From: Actinomycetospora chiangmaiensis DSM 45062
GTDB lineage: Bacteria > Actinomycetota > Actinomycetes > Mycobacteriales > Pseudonocardiaceae
Direction: 5' to 3'
Length of the DNA stretch: 64,000 bases
Assembly (NCBI RefSeq): GCF_000379625.1
Contig: NZ_KB903219.1
Span: forward strand, 62,001 to 126,000
A model generated the notes under the pieces. That model made no database searches, was not told the origin of the DNA, and was given only the letters and a program-made list of their open reading frames with translations. Below are positions 1 through 7,814 of the stretch, one piece after another; positions within the stretch are counted from its first letter, which is position 1; the number at the start of each line of letters is the position of its first letter. The position numbers and the translations under genes are program-made.

Positions 1-673
1 TGGTGCGCTCCCCGACGCCGATCGCGAGCACCCCGGGGGCGAGCAGCAGCACGTCGCCGCCCTCCACCGCCGAGGTGTCGCGGGGCTGCGTGTGGGTCAC
101 GCCGCCGAGCTCCGGCCGCCCGGCGTGGGCCAGCGCGACGAGCGAGGCCTCCCGGCGCCGGGCGGGCATGCCCATGGCGGCGGCGACCACCCGGTCGCCG
201 ACCCGCATCGAGGAGTCGCGGGTGAACATGAGGTTCGGCAGCGGGTCGACCGCGAACTCGTCCGGGCCGTGCATGCGCCGGACCAGGGAGTTCTCGCCGT
301 CGCCGAGCTCGCGGAAGGTCAGCCCGCCGATCAGCGCGGTGGCCAGTTCCGGGGCGGGCAGGCCGTCGAGCTGCGCCCGGACGCCCGCTCCGAGTTCCTT
401 GCCGAGCACCCGCTCGTCGACCGCCGCGGCGATGCCGGACCTCCGCGACCCGTCGTCGTGAAGAGCCTCGGTGAGCAGGTCGGCGAGCAGCAGCACCTCG
501 ACGCCGTGCCGTCGCAGGGTGTCGGCGAACCGGTCGTGCTCGAGCTGCGCCCGCTCGACCCACGGGATGCCGTCGAAGAGCAGCCGGTCGGCGTTGCGCG
601 GGGTGAGCCGCTGCAGCTCCGGGCCCGGGCGGTGCAGCACGACCGTCCGGAGCGGTCCGACCTCGGAGTCCAC
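1..673 (-). CDS. arcA: Arginine deiminase, 5' part (runs off the left edge)
   Basis: The enzyme hydrolyses L-arginine to citrulline and ammonia, the first step of the cytoplasmic arginine deiminase pathway. Translating the minus strand gives 224 residues from a GTG at 673. They begin VDSEVGPLRTVVLHRPGPEL and continue with RLTPRNADRLLFDGIPWVER, the typical N-terminal signature. Further on come PNLMFTRDSS near residue 150 and GGDVL, both characteristic of the family, and the sequence is still open at base 1. An in-frame TAA lies 8 codons upstream of the GTG, so no longer start is possible. The usual protein is about 400 residues, so roughly half is outside the window. The CPBP gene follows on the upstream side, 22 bases away on the same strand. 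Arginine deiminase identity is clear from the motifs; the C-terminal catalytic Cys cannot be seen. Confidence 0.9.
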   Translation of the reverse strand, partial: MDSEVGPLRTVVLHRPGPELQRLTPRNADRLLFDGIPWVERAQLEHDRFADTLRRHGVEVLLLADLLTEALHDDGSRRSGIAAAVDERVLGKELGAGVRAQLDGLPAPELATALIGGLTFRELGDGENSLVRRMHGPDEFAVDPLPNLMFTRDSSMRVGDRVVAAAMGMPARRREASLVALAHAGRPELGGVTHTQPRDTSAVEGGDVLLLAPGVLAIGVGERT

Positions 674-695
674 GCGCGGGGTCACCGGGCCGAGG

Positions 696-1496
696 TTAGT
701 TCCCGGGCAGGAAGGACACCTTCCCGGCGAGCAGCGCGGAGCCCACGAAGGCGACGACGTCGATGAGCGTGTGCGCCCACACGAGGGGCCAGAGCCGCCC
801 GGTGCGCTGCCAGTACCGGCCGAACACCAGGCCCATGACGAGGTTGCCGACGCCGCCGCCGAAGCCCTGGTACAGGTGGTAGGAGCCGCGCAGCGCCGCC
901 GCGAGCAGCAACGACCGGTTCTCGGAGAGCCCGAGCCGACGCAGCGTCGAGAGCAGCCAGCCGACGACGAGCACCTCCTCGGCCCACGAGTTCGCGAAGG
1001 CCGAGATCAGCAGCACCGGTACCCGCCACCAGTGGTCGTCGAGCACCGACGGGACCACCGTGAGGTTGATCCCGATCGCGCGCGTGACCAGGTAGAAGCC
1101 CAGCCCGGGGATGCCGATGAGCGCGGCGAGCCCGCACGCGGCGCGGAGGTCCCGCCACGGCCGGCGCCCGTCCAGCCCGACGCCGCGCGGCCCGGACCCG
1201 GCCCGCAGCAGGAGGTAGAGGCCGAGCCCGCCCCAGGCCAGGAGCTGCAGCGAGGACGCGAGCTGCGCGGCGAGGTCCACCCAGGCGTCGGTGGCGAGCG
1301 GCCGGTCGATCGTCACCTGCCGCTGCGCGAGCGGGGCGGGCGCGGCCAGGGAGTCCAGCAGCGAGATGAGCGACCGCAGCCCGGACAGCCCGAGGGTCAC
1401 GGTGGCCACGACGAGGATCTCGGTGACCAGCAGCCGGCGCTCGCGGCCGGTCACGACCTCGACGTCGGGCCGTGCCGGGGAGAGCCAGCTGTTCAT
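696..1496 (-). CDS. CPBP family intramembrane metalloprotease
   Basis: A 266-residue polytopic membrane protein of the CPBP (CAAX protease and bacteriocin-processing, Abi) family. A hydrophobic helix near residues 20-45 is followed by several more. The diagnostic glutamate pair is in SWAEEVLVVGWLLSTLRRLG, and later motifs with histidines (SYHLYQGFGGG and WPLVWAHTLIDVVAF) match the other conserved helices of the metal site. The substrate cannot be told; relatives cleave prenylated proteins or act in immunity and signalling. The start is an ATG at 1496 that faces the divergent membrane-protein gene at 1565. It lies 22 bases upstream of the arginine deiminase gene and may be transcribed with it. 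Confidence 0.85.
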   Translation of the reverse strand: MNSWLSPARPDVEVVTGRERRLLVTEILVVATVTLGLSGLRSLISLLDSLAAPAPLAQRQVTIDRPLATDAWVDLAAQLASSLQLLAWGGLGLYLLLRAGSGPRGVGLDGRRPWRDLRAACGLAALIGIPGLGFYLVTRAIGINLTVVPSVLDDHWWRVPVLLISAFANSWAEEVLVVGWLLSTLRRLGLSENRSLLLAAALRGSYHLYQGFGGGVGNLVMGLVFGRYWQRTGRLWPLVWAHTLIDVVAFVGSALLAGKVSFLPGN

Positions 1497-1564
1497 CGGT
1501 GATCACCCTAGGCCGCGACGCACGCCACGGAGTCCACACCGGGCGCGTCGGTAACCTCGGTGGG

Positions 1565-2017
1565 GTGCAGGTCCTGCGAGTGCTGGCGACCCCCCGGTGG
1601 GTGGGCTGGACCGTGCTCGCGCTCTGCGCCGTCGTCGTGTGCGGGGGCATGGCCTACTGGCAGCTCGGCCGCGCGGAGTCGGACACCGGCACGCTGCTCA
1701 ACGCCGGGTACGCGCTGCAGTGGCCGCTGTTCGGCGTCTTCTTCGCGGCGCTGTGGTGGCGGATGCTGCGCTCCGAGGCGCGCTACCTCACCGAGGTCCA
1801 GGAGGGTCCCGACGACGGGCCGTCCCCGGCTCCCGCGGCCGGGTCGATCCCCGAGGCCGACAGCCCGTTCACCCCGCGGCCGACCGGTGTCGAGCCGGGT
1901 GCGGGCGCGGGTCGGCCCACCCGGGTCCGGGCCTCCGACGAGTACAACGCCATGCTGGCCGAGCTGGGCCGCCGCGACCGCACCGACGGCCCCCGGAACG
2001 AGGAGTCGACCCCGTGA
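1565..2017 (+). CDS. Small actinobacterial membrane protein with disordered C-terminal tail
   Basis: A 150-residue protein with two hydrophobic segments: WVGWTVLALCAVVVCGGMAY near residues 10-30, and LQWPLFGVFFAALWW near residues 46-60. An acidic, Pro/Ala-rich tail follows and ends in a conserved-looking EYNAMLAELGRRD stretch. It resembles a family of uncharacterised actinobacterial membrane proteins found just upstream of DUF3817 proteins; no function is known to me. I chose the GTG at 1565 because the first helix begins directly after it. The stop overlaps the start of the DUF3817 gene (GTGA), so the two are probably translated together. Confidence 0.7.
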   Translation: MQVLRVLATPRWVGWTVLALCAVVVCGGMAYWQLGRAESDTGTLLNAGYALQWPLFGVFFAALWWRMLRSEARYLTEVQEGPDDGPSPAPAAGSIPEADSPFTPRPTGVEPGAGAGRPTRVRASDEYNAMLAELGRRDRTDGPRNEESTP

Positions 2018-2349
2018 CCGCTCCGACCGCCGCCCTCACCGACAAGGTCGTCGCCGCCATGCGCCGCTACCGGGTGGGCGCCTACGTGGTGGGTGTCGGC
2101 CTGCTGGTGCTCGTGCTGGTGGCGATGCCGCTGAAGTACTTCGCGGACCAGCCGTTGCTCGTGGCGATCGTGGGCCCGATCCACGGGTTCCTCTACATGG
2201 GCTACCTGGCCCTCACCGCCGACCTCGGGGTGAAGGCCCGCTGGCCGGTGGGGAAGCTGCTCCTGGTGGCGCTGGCGGGGACGATCCCGTTCGTGTCGTT
2301 CGTGGCCGAGCGGAAGGTCACCGCTCCGCTGCGGGCGTCCTCGAACTGA
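2014..2349 (+). CDS. DUF3817 family integral membrane protein
   Basis: An 111-residue membrane protein with three hydrophobic helices. It has the DUF3817 pattern: RYRVGAYVVGVGLLVLVLVA, then PIHGFLYMGYLALTADLG with its conserved His-Gly, then a short loop and a third helix ending in SFVAERKV. Family function is unknown. The GTG at 2014 overlaps the stop codon of the preceding membrane-protein gene, which implies translational coupling. The 3' end overlaps by about 30 bases the end of the convergent DUF2470 gene. Confidence 0.8.
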   Translation: MTAPTAALTDKVVAAMRRYRVGAYVVGVGLLVLVLVAMPLKYFADQPLLVAIVGPIHGFLYMGYLALTADLGVKARWPVGKLLLVALAGTIPFVSFVAERKVTAPLRASSN

Positions 2350-3121
2350 CCTCGGGGTCGAGGAGACCTGCGAGCCGGCGCACCTCCGCGCCGAGCAGCC
2401 GCGGGCAGCCCACCGGGCCGGCGAACCCGAGCCGGACGTCGTGGTCGCCGTGGGCGGTCTCGACCCGCAGGCGCAGGCCGAGCCGGTCGACGGCGAGCGG
2501 CACGAGGGTGTGCTCCGGGCGGTTCAGCGCCGGGGGCAGGTGACGGGCGAGGCCCGTGACCAGCGACCCGTGCGCCCCGGCCAGGTGGGCGAGCCAGTCG
2601 TCGCCGCACTCCGTGAACGGGTCGGCCGGGGCGGCGGCCACCTCGGCGGGGGTGAAGGTGCCGGTGCCCTCGGCGTCGCTCAGGACCACGGAGGCGGGGT
2701 CCAGCCGCAGCAGGACGTCGGCGTGCCCGACGTCGAGCAGGCGTTCGTCGGGCCGCTCCGCCGCGATCCGCAGCGCGGCGCGGCGGGCCACGCGGGCCGG
2801 GAGCACCCGCACGCGCCCGCACACCCAGACGAGGCCGCGGACCGGCTGGCGCACCGCGGCCGGCGCGGAGTCGGTCAGCTCCATCATCACGGGCAGGTGC
2901 TCGGCGCGGCGGGTGGCGGCCACCAGCGGGTGGTCGGCCGGGACCTGCAGCGTCGCGGCGCCGGAGGCCGGCACGTGGTGGAGCGTCGGGACGACCCGGT
3001 CGTGCTCGTCGACCGTCGGCGACCCCGTGATCAGGGCGGCGGACGACGCCCGCGTGGCCGTCGCCCGGGCACGTTCGGCCGGACTCGGGACGGCGGGCTC
3101 GGGCGGGCGGCTCCAGACCAC
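2318..3121 (-). CDS. DUF2470 / pyridoxamine-phosphate-oxidase-like protein, probable haem-iron utilisation
   Basis: A 267-residue protein. The N-terminal half (about residues 15-85, containing ALITGSPTV and VVPTLHHVPASG) looks like the split-barrel fold of HugZ/PPOX-type haem-binding proteins. The C-terminal part (about 170-250, with DDWLAHLAGAHGSLVTGLAR) matches DUF2470, which usually accompanies such barrels. Cytoplasmic haem handling or degradation is the expected role by family. The GTG at 3121 has a good ribosome site, GAGGAG, six bases upstream. An almost perfect iron box lies 26 bases upstream of the start, so expression should rise when iron is scarce. Position next to pheA matches Rv3839 of M. 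tuberculosis, which I recall as an IdeR-regulated gene. Confidence 0.8.
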   Translation of the reverse strand: MVWSRPPEPAVPSPAERARATATRASSAALITGSPTVDEHDRVVPTLHHVPASGAATLQVPADHPLVAATRRAEHLPVMMELTDSAPAAVRQPVRGLVWVCGRVRVLPARVARRAALRIAAERPDERLLDVGHADVLLRLDPASVVLSDAEGTGTFTPAEVAAAPADPFTECGDDWLAHLAGAHGSLVTGLARHLPPALNRPEHTLVPLAVDRLGLRLRVETAHGDHDVRLGFAGPVGCPRLLGAEVRRLAGLLDPEVSSRTPAAER

Positions 3122-3146
3122 GGCGGGCTCCTCACGGTCGGCAAAC

Positions 3147-3165
3147 TTAGGTGAGCCTAACCGAA
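3147..3165 (-). promoter_or_regulatory. Iron box (IdeR/DmdR/DtxR operator)
   Basis: Read in the direction of the DUF2470 gene the site is TTCGGTTAGGCTCACCTAA. It matches the consensus TTAGGTTAGGCTAACCTAA at 17 of 19 positions. It lies 25-43 bases upstream of that gene's start, where a repressor would block transcription. It also lies 32 bases upstream of the divergent gene at 3197, which could share the control. Confidence 0.85.
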
Positions 3166-3196
3166 GCGAGGGGTCGAAGGGCAAGGGCGATGCCCG

Positions 3197-4156
3197 GTGG
3201 ACGAACCCGGTGTCCCCGCCCGCTACCGTGCCCTGGTGTCCACCGTCCCCCAGGCCGGTGGGGCACCGGTCGACGGTGTGCCCACGCTCCTCGCGCGCAT
3301 CCTCGACGACGCCGCACTGGTCTCGCCGGGCCCGCGGCGCGAGATGGCCGACGTCGTCGGCGCCCACCTCGACGCCCGCGCGGGCGAGCACGGCGGTCTG
3401 CTCGGGTCGCTGGTCGTCCCGGTCTCCCGGCTGCAGGAGTTCGTCGCGGAGCTCGTCAAGCGGCGCCCGTCCGCACCGCTGCCGGTCGCGCTCTCGGTCG
3501 ACACCGGGCTCGGCGGCGTGCCGAAGGCGCTGTCGCTGACGTCCTCGCGCGCGGCGCTGCTGACCACCGGCACCGTCGAGATGCCCGCGCCCCACGACGT
3601 CGACTCGATCTGGCTCGAGCGGGTGACCGAGTTCGTGCCCGACGAGGTCGTCGCGGTCGTCGAGCCCCGCCGCCCGGACGCCGACGGCTCCGACGACTGG
3701 ATCGACGGGGTCCGCCGCGTGGTCGGCCACGGGTGCCGCCCGAAGCTGCGCTGCGGCGGCGACCGGGCGGGTGCGTTCCCCGGCGTCACCGACGTGTCGC
3801 GCTTCCTCGCCGTCGTGGCCGCCTCCGGGCGCTCCTTCACGGCGAGCATCGGGCTGCAGTCCGCGGCCCGGCACGTCGACCCCGCGACCGGGTTCGACCA
3901 CCACGGCTGGCTCAACCTCCTCGTGGCGGTGACCCGCGCGCTGCGAGCGGCCCCGGAGGAGGGGTCCGACGTCTCCGACGAGCTCGTCGAGGACGTCCGC
4001 GACGCCCTCGAGGCCACCGACGCCGACGCCCTCGCCCGCGAGATGGGGTCCGTCGACGAGCGGACCGCCATGCAGGTCCGCGCGCACCTGTCGTCGTTCG
4101 GGTCGACCGCGCCCGCCGACCAGGGGGCCGAGATGGCACGCCTGGGGCTGGTCTGA
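3197..4156 (+). CDS. Conserved actinobacterial protein of unknown function
   Basis: A 319-residue, apparently soluble protein with no signal peptide or membrane helix. Recognisable conserved spots are KLRCGG around residue 183 and HHGWLNLLVAVTRAL around residue 235. These recur in uncharacterised actinobacterial proteins of similar length, where the C-terminal half looks like a TIM-barrel-type enzyme. I cannot assign an activity. The start is uncertain: a GTG at 3197 or one at 3236 in the same frame; the longer form is given. The stop codon directly abuts the GTG of pheA, so the two are probably co-transcribed and coupled. Confidence 0.7.
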   Translation: MDEPGVPARYRALVSTVPQAGGAPVDGVPTLLARILDDAALVSPGPRREMADVVGAHLDARAGEHGGLLGSLVVPVSRLQEFVAELVKRRPSAPLPVALSVDTGLGGVPKALSLTSSRAALLTTGTVEMPAPHDVDSIWLERVTEFVPDEVVAVVEPRRPDADGSDDWIDGVRRVVGHGCRPKLRCGGDRAGAFPGVTDVSRFLAVVAASGRSFTASIGLQSAARHVDPATGFDHHGWLNLLVAVTRALRAAPEEGSDVSDELVEDVRDALEATDADALAREMGSVDERTAMQVRAHLSSFGSTAPADQGAEMARLGLV

Positions 4157-5131
4157 GTGCGGATCGCGTTCCTGGGGCCGCACGGCACCTTCTGCGAGCA
4201 GGCGCTCGGGTCGGTGATCGACGACTTCCCCGGGGCGACGACGGAGCCGGCCGCGAGCACCACGGCCGCCCTGGACGCCCTGCGCGCCGGTGACGCCGAG
4301 CTGGCCTGCGTCCCGATCGAGAGCTCCGTCGAGGGCGCGGTCCCGGCGACCATGGACGGGCTCGTGGAGACCCCACCCGTCGTCGTGATCCGGGAGATCC
4401 TGCTGCCGGTGCGGTTCGGGGTGCTGGTGCGCCCGGGGACGACCGCCGCCGACGTCGCCACCGTGGCCTCCCACCCGCACGGGGAGGCGCAGACCCGGCG
4501 CTGGCTCGCGACGCACCTGCCGCACGCCGAGGTGCGGATGACGCCGTCCACCGCGGCGGCCGCGGCGGCGGTGGCCGACGGCCAGGTCGACGCCGCCGTG
4601 TGCGCTCCCGTGGCCGCCCGCCACTACGGGCTCGAGGTGCTCGCCGACGGGGTGCACGACACCGGCGACGCCGTCACCCGCTTCGTCGTCGTCGCCCGCG
4701 CCGGCTGCGCCCTGCCCGCCCCGACCGGTGCCGATCGCACCTCGATCGCCGCGACCACCGTCAACGAGCCCGGTGCGCTGCTCGCGATCCTCTCCGAGTT
4801 CGCGATCCGCGGCGTCGACCTCACCCGCATCGAGTCGCGGCCGTCCAAGGCCCGGCTGGGCACGTACTGGTTCTTCCTCGACGGCGCCGGGCACGTCGCC
4901 GAGGCGCCGATGGGCGAGGCCCTCGCGGCGCTGCACCGGCGGTGCACCGACCTGCGCTTCCTCGGCTCCTACCCCCGCGCGACCGTCCCGGCCGGGTCCA
5001 CCGCGCCGTCGCCGCCGGTCGCCGCCCCGGTACCGGGCCAGCACCCGGCCGACTACGAGGCGGCCGAGCACTGGTTGCACACGCTGCGATCCTCGCCATC
5101 CCACCCGGCCCCCGGGCCCGTCGTCGGGTAG
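4157..5131 (+). CDS. pheA: Prephenate dehydratase
   Basis: Converts prephenate to phenylpyruvate in phenylalanine synthesis, in the cytosol. The 324-residue protein starts VRIAFLGPHGTFCEQAL, the canonical N-terminus. It contains the PIESSVEG substrate-binding loop near residue 54 and the TRF triad in DAVTRFVVV near residue 175. It continues with a C-terminal ACT domain (about 195-275, EPGALLAILSEFAIRGVDLTRIESRP), which normally gives feedback control by phenylalanine. A short disordered tail follows. Its GTG directly follows the stop of the upstream gene, and a phosphoglycerate mutase-like gene follows 2 bases later, the same pairing as Rv3838c-Rv3837c. Confidence 0.95.
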   Translation: MRIAFLGPHGTFCEQALGSVIDDFPGATTEPAASTTAALDALRAGDAELACVPIESSVEGAVPATMDGLVETPPVVVIREILLPVRFGVLVRPGTTAADVATVASHPHGEAQTRRWLATHLPHAEVRMTPSTAAAAAAVADGQVDAAVCAPVAARHYGLEVLADGVHDTGDAVTRFVVVARAGCALPAPTGADRTSIAATTVNEPGALLAILSEFAIRGVDLTRIESRPSKARLGTYWFFLDGAGHVAEAPMGEALAALHRRCTDLRFLGSYPRATVPAGSTAPSPPVAAPVPGQHPADYEAAEHWLHTLRSSPSHPAPGPVVG

Positions 5132-5133
5132 AC

Positions 5134-5787
5134 GTGGAGACCGTGACCACCCTGGTGCTCGCCCGCCACGGCCAGACGCCGGCCAACGTCGCGAAGACCC
5201 TCGACACCCGGCTGCCCGGGCCCGGGCTCACCGACCTCGGCCGGTTGCAGGCCGAGGCGCTCGGCAAGGAACTCGCCGAACTCGGCGTCACCGCGCTCTA
5301 CGGGTCGCGGGCGCGGCGGGCGCAGGAGACGGCCGGCGTCGTCGGGACGGTGCTCGGCCTGACGCCCGGCGCGGTCGACGGTGTGCACGAGGTGCAGGTC
5401 GGCGACCTGGAGGGACGCTCCGACGACGAGTCGGTCGGCGTCTTCCGCGCGGTCTACGACGCCTGGCGCGCGGGCGACGTCACCGCCCGCATGCCCGGGG
5501 GCGAGTCCGGCCAGGACGTCCTCGACCGCTACCTCCCCGCCGTCGAGGACCTGCGCCGCCGCCACCCCGACGAGACCGTCGTGCTCGTCAGCCACGGGGC
5601 CGTGCTGCGCCTCGTCGGGCACGCCCTCGCCGGCGCCAGCGACCTGCGCCCGGACGGGGACGACCACCTCGACAACTGCGGGCGCCTCGAGTTCGGGAGC
5701 CTTCCCGACGGCGGGTGGCGCCTCGCGGCGTGGCGCCGCGAGGCCCCGGGCGGGCTGGCTTCCACCCGCGACGCGACGAGCGGCTGA
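5134..5787 (+). CDS. Histidine phosphatase (phosphoglycerate mutase-like)
   Basis: A 217-residue member of the histidine phosphatase superfamily. The catalytic signature LVLARHGQTPAN is near residues 6-17, where the His takes the phosphate. The supporting motif SRARRAQETA is near residue 55, and the second catalytic His is in VVLVSHGAVLRLVGH near residues 150-163. Substrate is unknown; the family includes cofactor-dependent mutases and broad phosphatases. A GTG at 5134 is used, but a GTG at 5143 in the same frame is equally possible. It follows pheA by 2 bases, as Rv3837c follows pheA in mycobacteria. Confidence 0.88.
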   Translation: METVTTLVLARHGQTPANVAKTLDTRLPGPGLTDLGRLQAEALGKELAELGVTALYGSRARRAQETAGVVGTVLGLTPGAVDGVHEVQVGDLEGRSDDESVGVFRAVYDAWRAGDVTARMPGGESGQDVLDRYLPAVEDLRRRHPDETVVLVSHGAVLRLVGHALAGASDLRPDGDDHLDNCGRLEFGSLPDGGWRLAAWRREAPGGLASTRDATSG

Positions 5788-5793
5788 ACGCGC

Positions 5794-6036
5794 CTACGCC
5801 CCCTGGTCGGCCACGTACGTGCGGCCGGTGTCCGTGACCGCGACGTGGACGAAGCGTCGCCCGGCGGCCTCCGGGCTCACGTCCTCGATGAGGCCGGCCT
5901 GCTCGAGCTGGGCGAGGAACGCGTCGAACTGGGCCTGCTGGTCCTCGGCGACGCCGCCCGCCAGGGCCGACTCCGGGATCACGCGATCACCCGCCTCGTC
6001 CACGGCCCGCAGGAACTGCGCGATCAGGTCCGCCAT
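5794..6036 (-). CDS. Small hypothetical protein, winged-helix-like
   Basis: An 80-residue protein beginning MADLIAQFLRAVDEAGD and ending in a segment (FVHVAVTDTGRTYVADQ) that looks like the wing of a small winged-helix domain. No DNA-binding function can be proved. The ATG start and coding bias are good. Its end lies 6 bases from the end of the convergent phosphatase gene, and it is the last gene of the minus-strand group that includes the metallopeptidase and septum-formation genes. Confidence 0.65.
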   Translation of the reverse strand: MADLIAQFLRAVDEAGDRVIPESALAGGVAEDQQAQFDAFLAQLEQAGLIEDVSPEAAGRRFVHVAVTDTGRTYVADQGA

Positions 6037-6159
6037 GGGCGGCCAGGCTGCCCGTCCGGCGGCCGTCCGTCCACCCCCGGCGCGGCGCGAGGGTGACGCC
6101 GGGCGGGCCCGCGGGCGGTCGAGCCTGCCCGACGTGATCCTCGGTGCCAGGGTCGGAGC

Positions 6160-6507
6160 TCAGCCCCAGCCGTACCGGTGCAGCGTCTCCTCGTCGATCC
6201 CGACGTGGTGCGCGATCTCGTGCACCACCGTGATCGCCACCTCGTCGCGCAGTTCGTCCTCGTCGGCACACAGGGCGACGAGCGCGTCGCGGTAGAGGGT
6301 GATGCGGTCGGGCAGGACGCCGTCGTAGTCGCTCGTGCGCTCGGTCAGCGCGACACCCTCGTAGAGCCCGAGCAGCTCCGGGTCGGTCGGGTCGCGGGGC
6401 TCGACGAGGACGACGACGTTGTCCATCGCCCGCAGCAGCTCCGGCGGGAGCTCGTCGAGCGCCTCCCCGACGAGCTCCTCGAAGCGCTCGGGAGCGACCC
6501 CGTCCAC
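6160..6507 (-). CDS. Zincin-type metallopeptidase family protein (DUF1025-like)
   Basis: A 115-residue protein with the metal-binding signature VVHEIAHHVGID near residues 95-106, the HExxH pattern of small bacterial zincins. The preceding part, PDRITLYRDALVALC and DELRDEVAITV, fits the possible metallopeptidase family of this size. The physiological substrate is unknown. A GTG at 6507 is the first in-frame start after the stop of the upstream septum-formation gene, 7 bases away, which implies an operon. The same two genes stand together as Rv3835-Rv3836 in M. tuberculosis. Confidence 0.85.
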   Translation of the reverse strand: MDGVAPERFEELVGEALDELPPELLRAMDNVVVLVEPRDPTDPELLGLYEGVALTERTSDYDGVLPDRITLYRDALVALCADEDELRDEVAITVVHEIAHHVGIDEETLHRYGWG

Positions 6508-6514
6508 CGTCGGC

Positions 6515-7714
6515 TCAGTTGGCCGGGGCGGGCGCCGGGGTCTGCTGCCGGCCGATCCCGGGCAGCGGCACCGGCAGCTGCAGGCCCGGCTGTGGGGCGG
6601 TGGAGTTCCCGGGGGCGGCCGGGTCGGCGCTGGGGGCGGCCGACGTCGAGGTGGCCGGGGCGTCGGCGGGGGCACCCGCGGGCGGCAGCGGGTCGGCCGA
6701 CGCCGGGGCCGCTCCGCCGATCGTCACGCCGTCCTTCACCGCACCGGTCAGCGGCGCGAAGCCGGAGTTGTCGGCCAGCAACGAACCCATGTTGCAGCTG
6801 ACCCGCCGCGTCCCGGCGTCCCACGAGGCCTGGTTGATGTTCGTCCAGTACACGGTGAGCTTCGAGTCGGTCAGCTTCTGGGCGCCCACCGCGTCCTGCG
6901 CGACCTTGGTGCACGCCGGCTGCAGGAAGTTGTCCTGGTCGTCGACCGAGGGCAGCGCGTTCGGGAACTTCTGACCGAGGTCGACGGTGCCCGCGACCTC
7001 GGCGGCGTGCGTCTTCGCGCACGAGGACACCGGGTCGGACACCTCCTTGCCCGCGAGCCCGAGGCAGGTGCCGGGCGCGAAGACGACGGCCTGATCGGCG
7101 TCGGCGACCTTCCCGGTGGAGGAGAACAGCGCGCCGGACCGGCCGGGGGCCTGCAGCCCGCAGCGGACCGTGCGGTCCCCCTCCTCCCAGGCGGCCTGGG
7201 TGGGCTTCAGCGCGCCCATCTTGTAGCGGCCGGTCGGGTCGAGCGGCTTCGCGAGGTAGCCCTGCACCACGGGACCGCACTGCGAGGCCACCAGCTGCTG
7301 CCACGCGGCGTCGGTCGGGAACGGCGCGCCCTCGGGCAGCGGGGCCTGCACCGCCCCCGCCGTCTCGAACAGGTGGGACTGCGCGCAGGGCACCTGCGAG
7401 ACGTCCGACCCGTCGGCGGTCGTCCAGGTCAGGCACGTCCCCGGGGTCGACGGGAGCGCCGCCCGGTCGGAGGTCGGGCCGGTGCTGGAGCCGCCGAGGA
7501 CGCCGGGCGAACCGCCCGCGTTCGAGGCCAGGCCGAGGAAGCCGAGGCTCGAGCCGGTGGCCGCCAGGGCGGACGCGGCGAGCAGCATGACCAGGGCGCC
7601 GACGAGCACACCGACGACGCCGCGGCGCGCGATGAGCCGCCGACCGTCGTGGCCGTCACGGTCGGTGTCTGATTCGTCCCCTCCACCGGAGGACGGACGT
7701 TCCCGTACGAGCAT
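6515..7714 (-). CDS. Septum-formation domain membrane protein
   Basis: A 399-residue single-pass protein. A short basic N-terminus is followed by one helix near residues 30-52 (RGVVGVLVGALVMLLAASAL). An extracellular region then holds repeated Cys-containing motifs (GTCLTW, PCAQSHLFETAG, RTVRCGLQAPG, GTCLGL, CAKTHAAEVAG, RRVSCNMGSLL), the pattern of two septum-formation domains. A Pro/Ala-rich tail of about 75 residues closes the protein. By position and architecture it matches Rv3835. The domain name comes from a link to cell division, but its biochemical role is unknown. The ATG at 7714 faces the divergent gene at 7815. Confidence 0.82.
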   Translation of the reverse strand: MLVRERPSSGGGDESDTDRDGHDGRRLIARRGVVGVLVGALVMLLAASALAATGSSLGFLGLASNAGGSPGVLGGSSTGPTSDRAALPSTPGTCLTWTTADGSDVSQVPCAQSHLFETAGAVQAPLPEGAPFPTDAAWQQLVASQCGPVVQGYLAKPLDPTGRYKMGALKPTQAAWEEGDRTVRCGLQAPGRSGALFSSTGKVADADQAVVFAPGTCLGLAGKEVSDPVSSCAKTHAAEVAGTVDLGQKFPNALPSVDDQDNFLQPACTKVAQDAVGAQKLTDSKLTVYWTNINQASWDAGTRRVSCNMGSLLADNSGFAPLTGAVKDGVTIGGAAPASADPLPPAGAPADAPATSTSAAPSADPAAPGNSTAPQPGLQLPVPLPGIGRQQTPAPAPAN

Positions 7715-7814
7715 GGTCCTGCCATCATGCCGCGTGCCCGGTTCGTCTCCTTGACGGGGGGACGACGGACCCGGTGATGTGATGGAGTGGAGCGATGAGC
7801 GGGGGCGACGGGTC

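Noticed and set aside
2318-5104. Very long minus-strand open frame of 928 codons
   Set aside because: Only its last 267 codons (2318-3121) are a real gene; the rest is the antisense of pheA and its neighbours, kept open by the high GC content.
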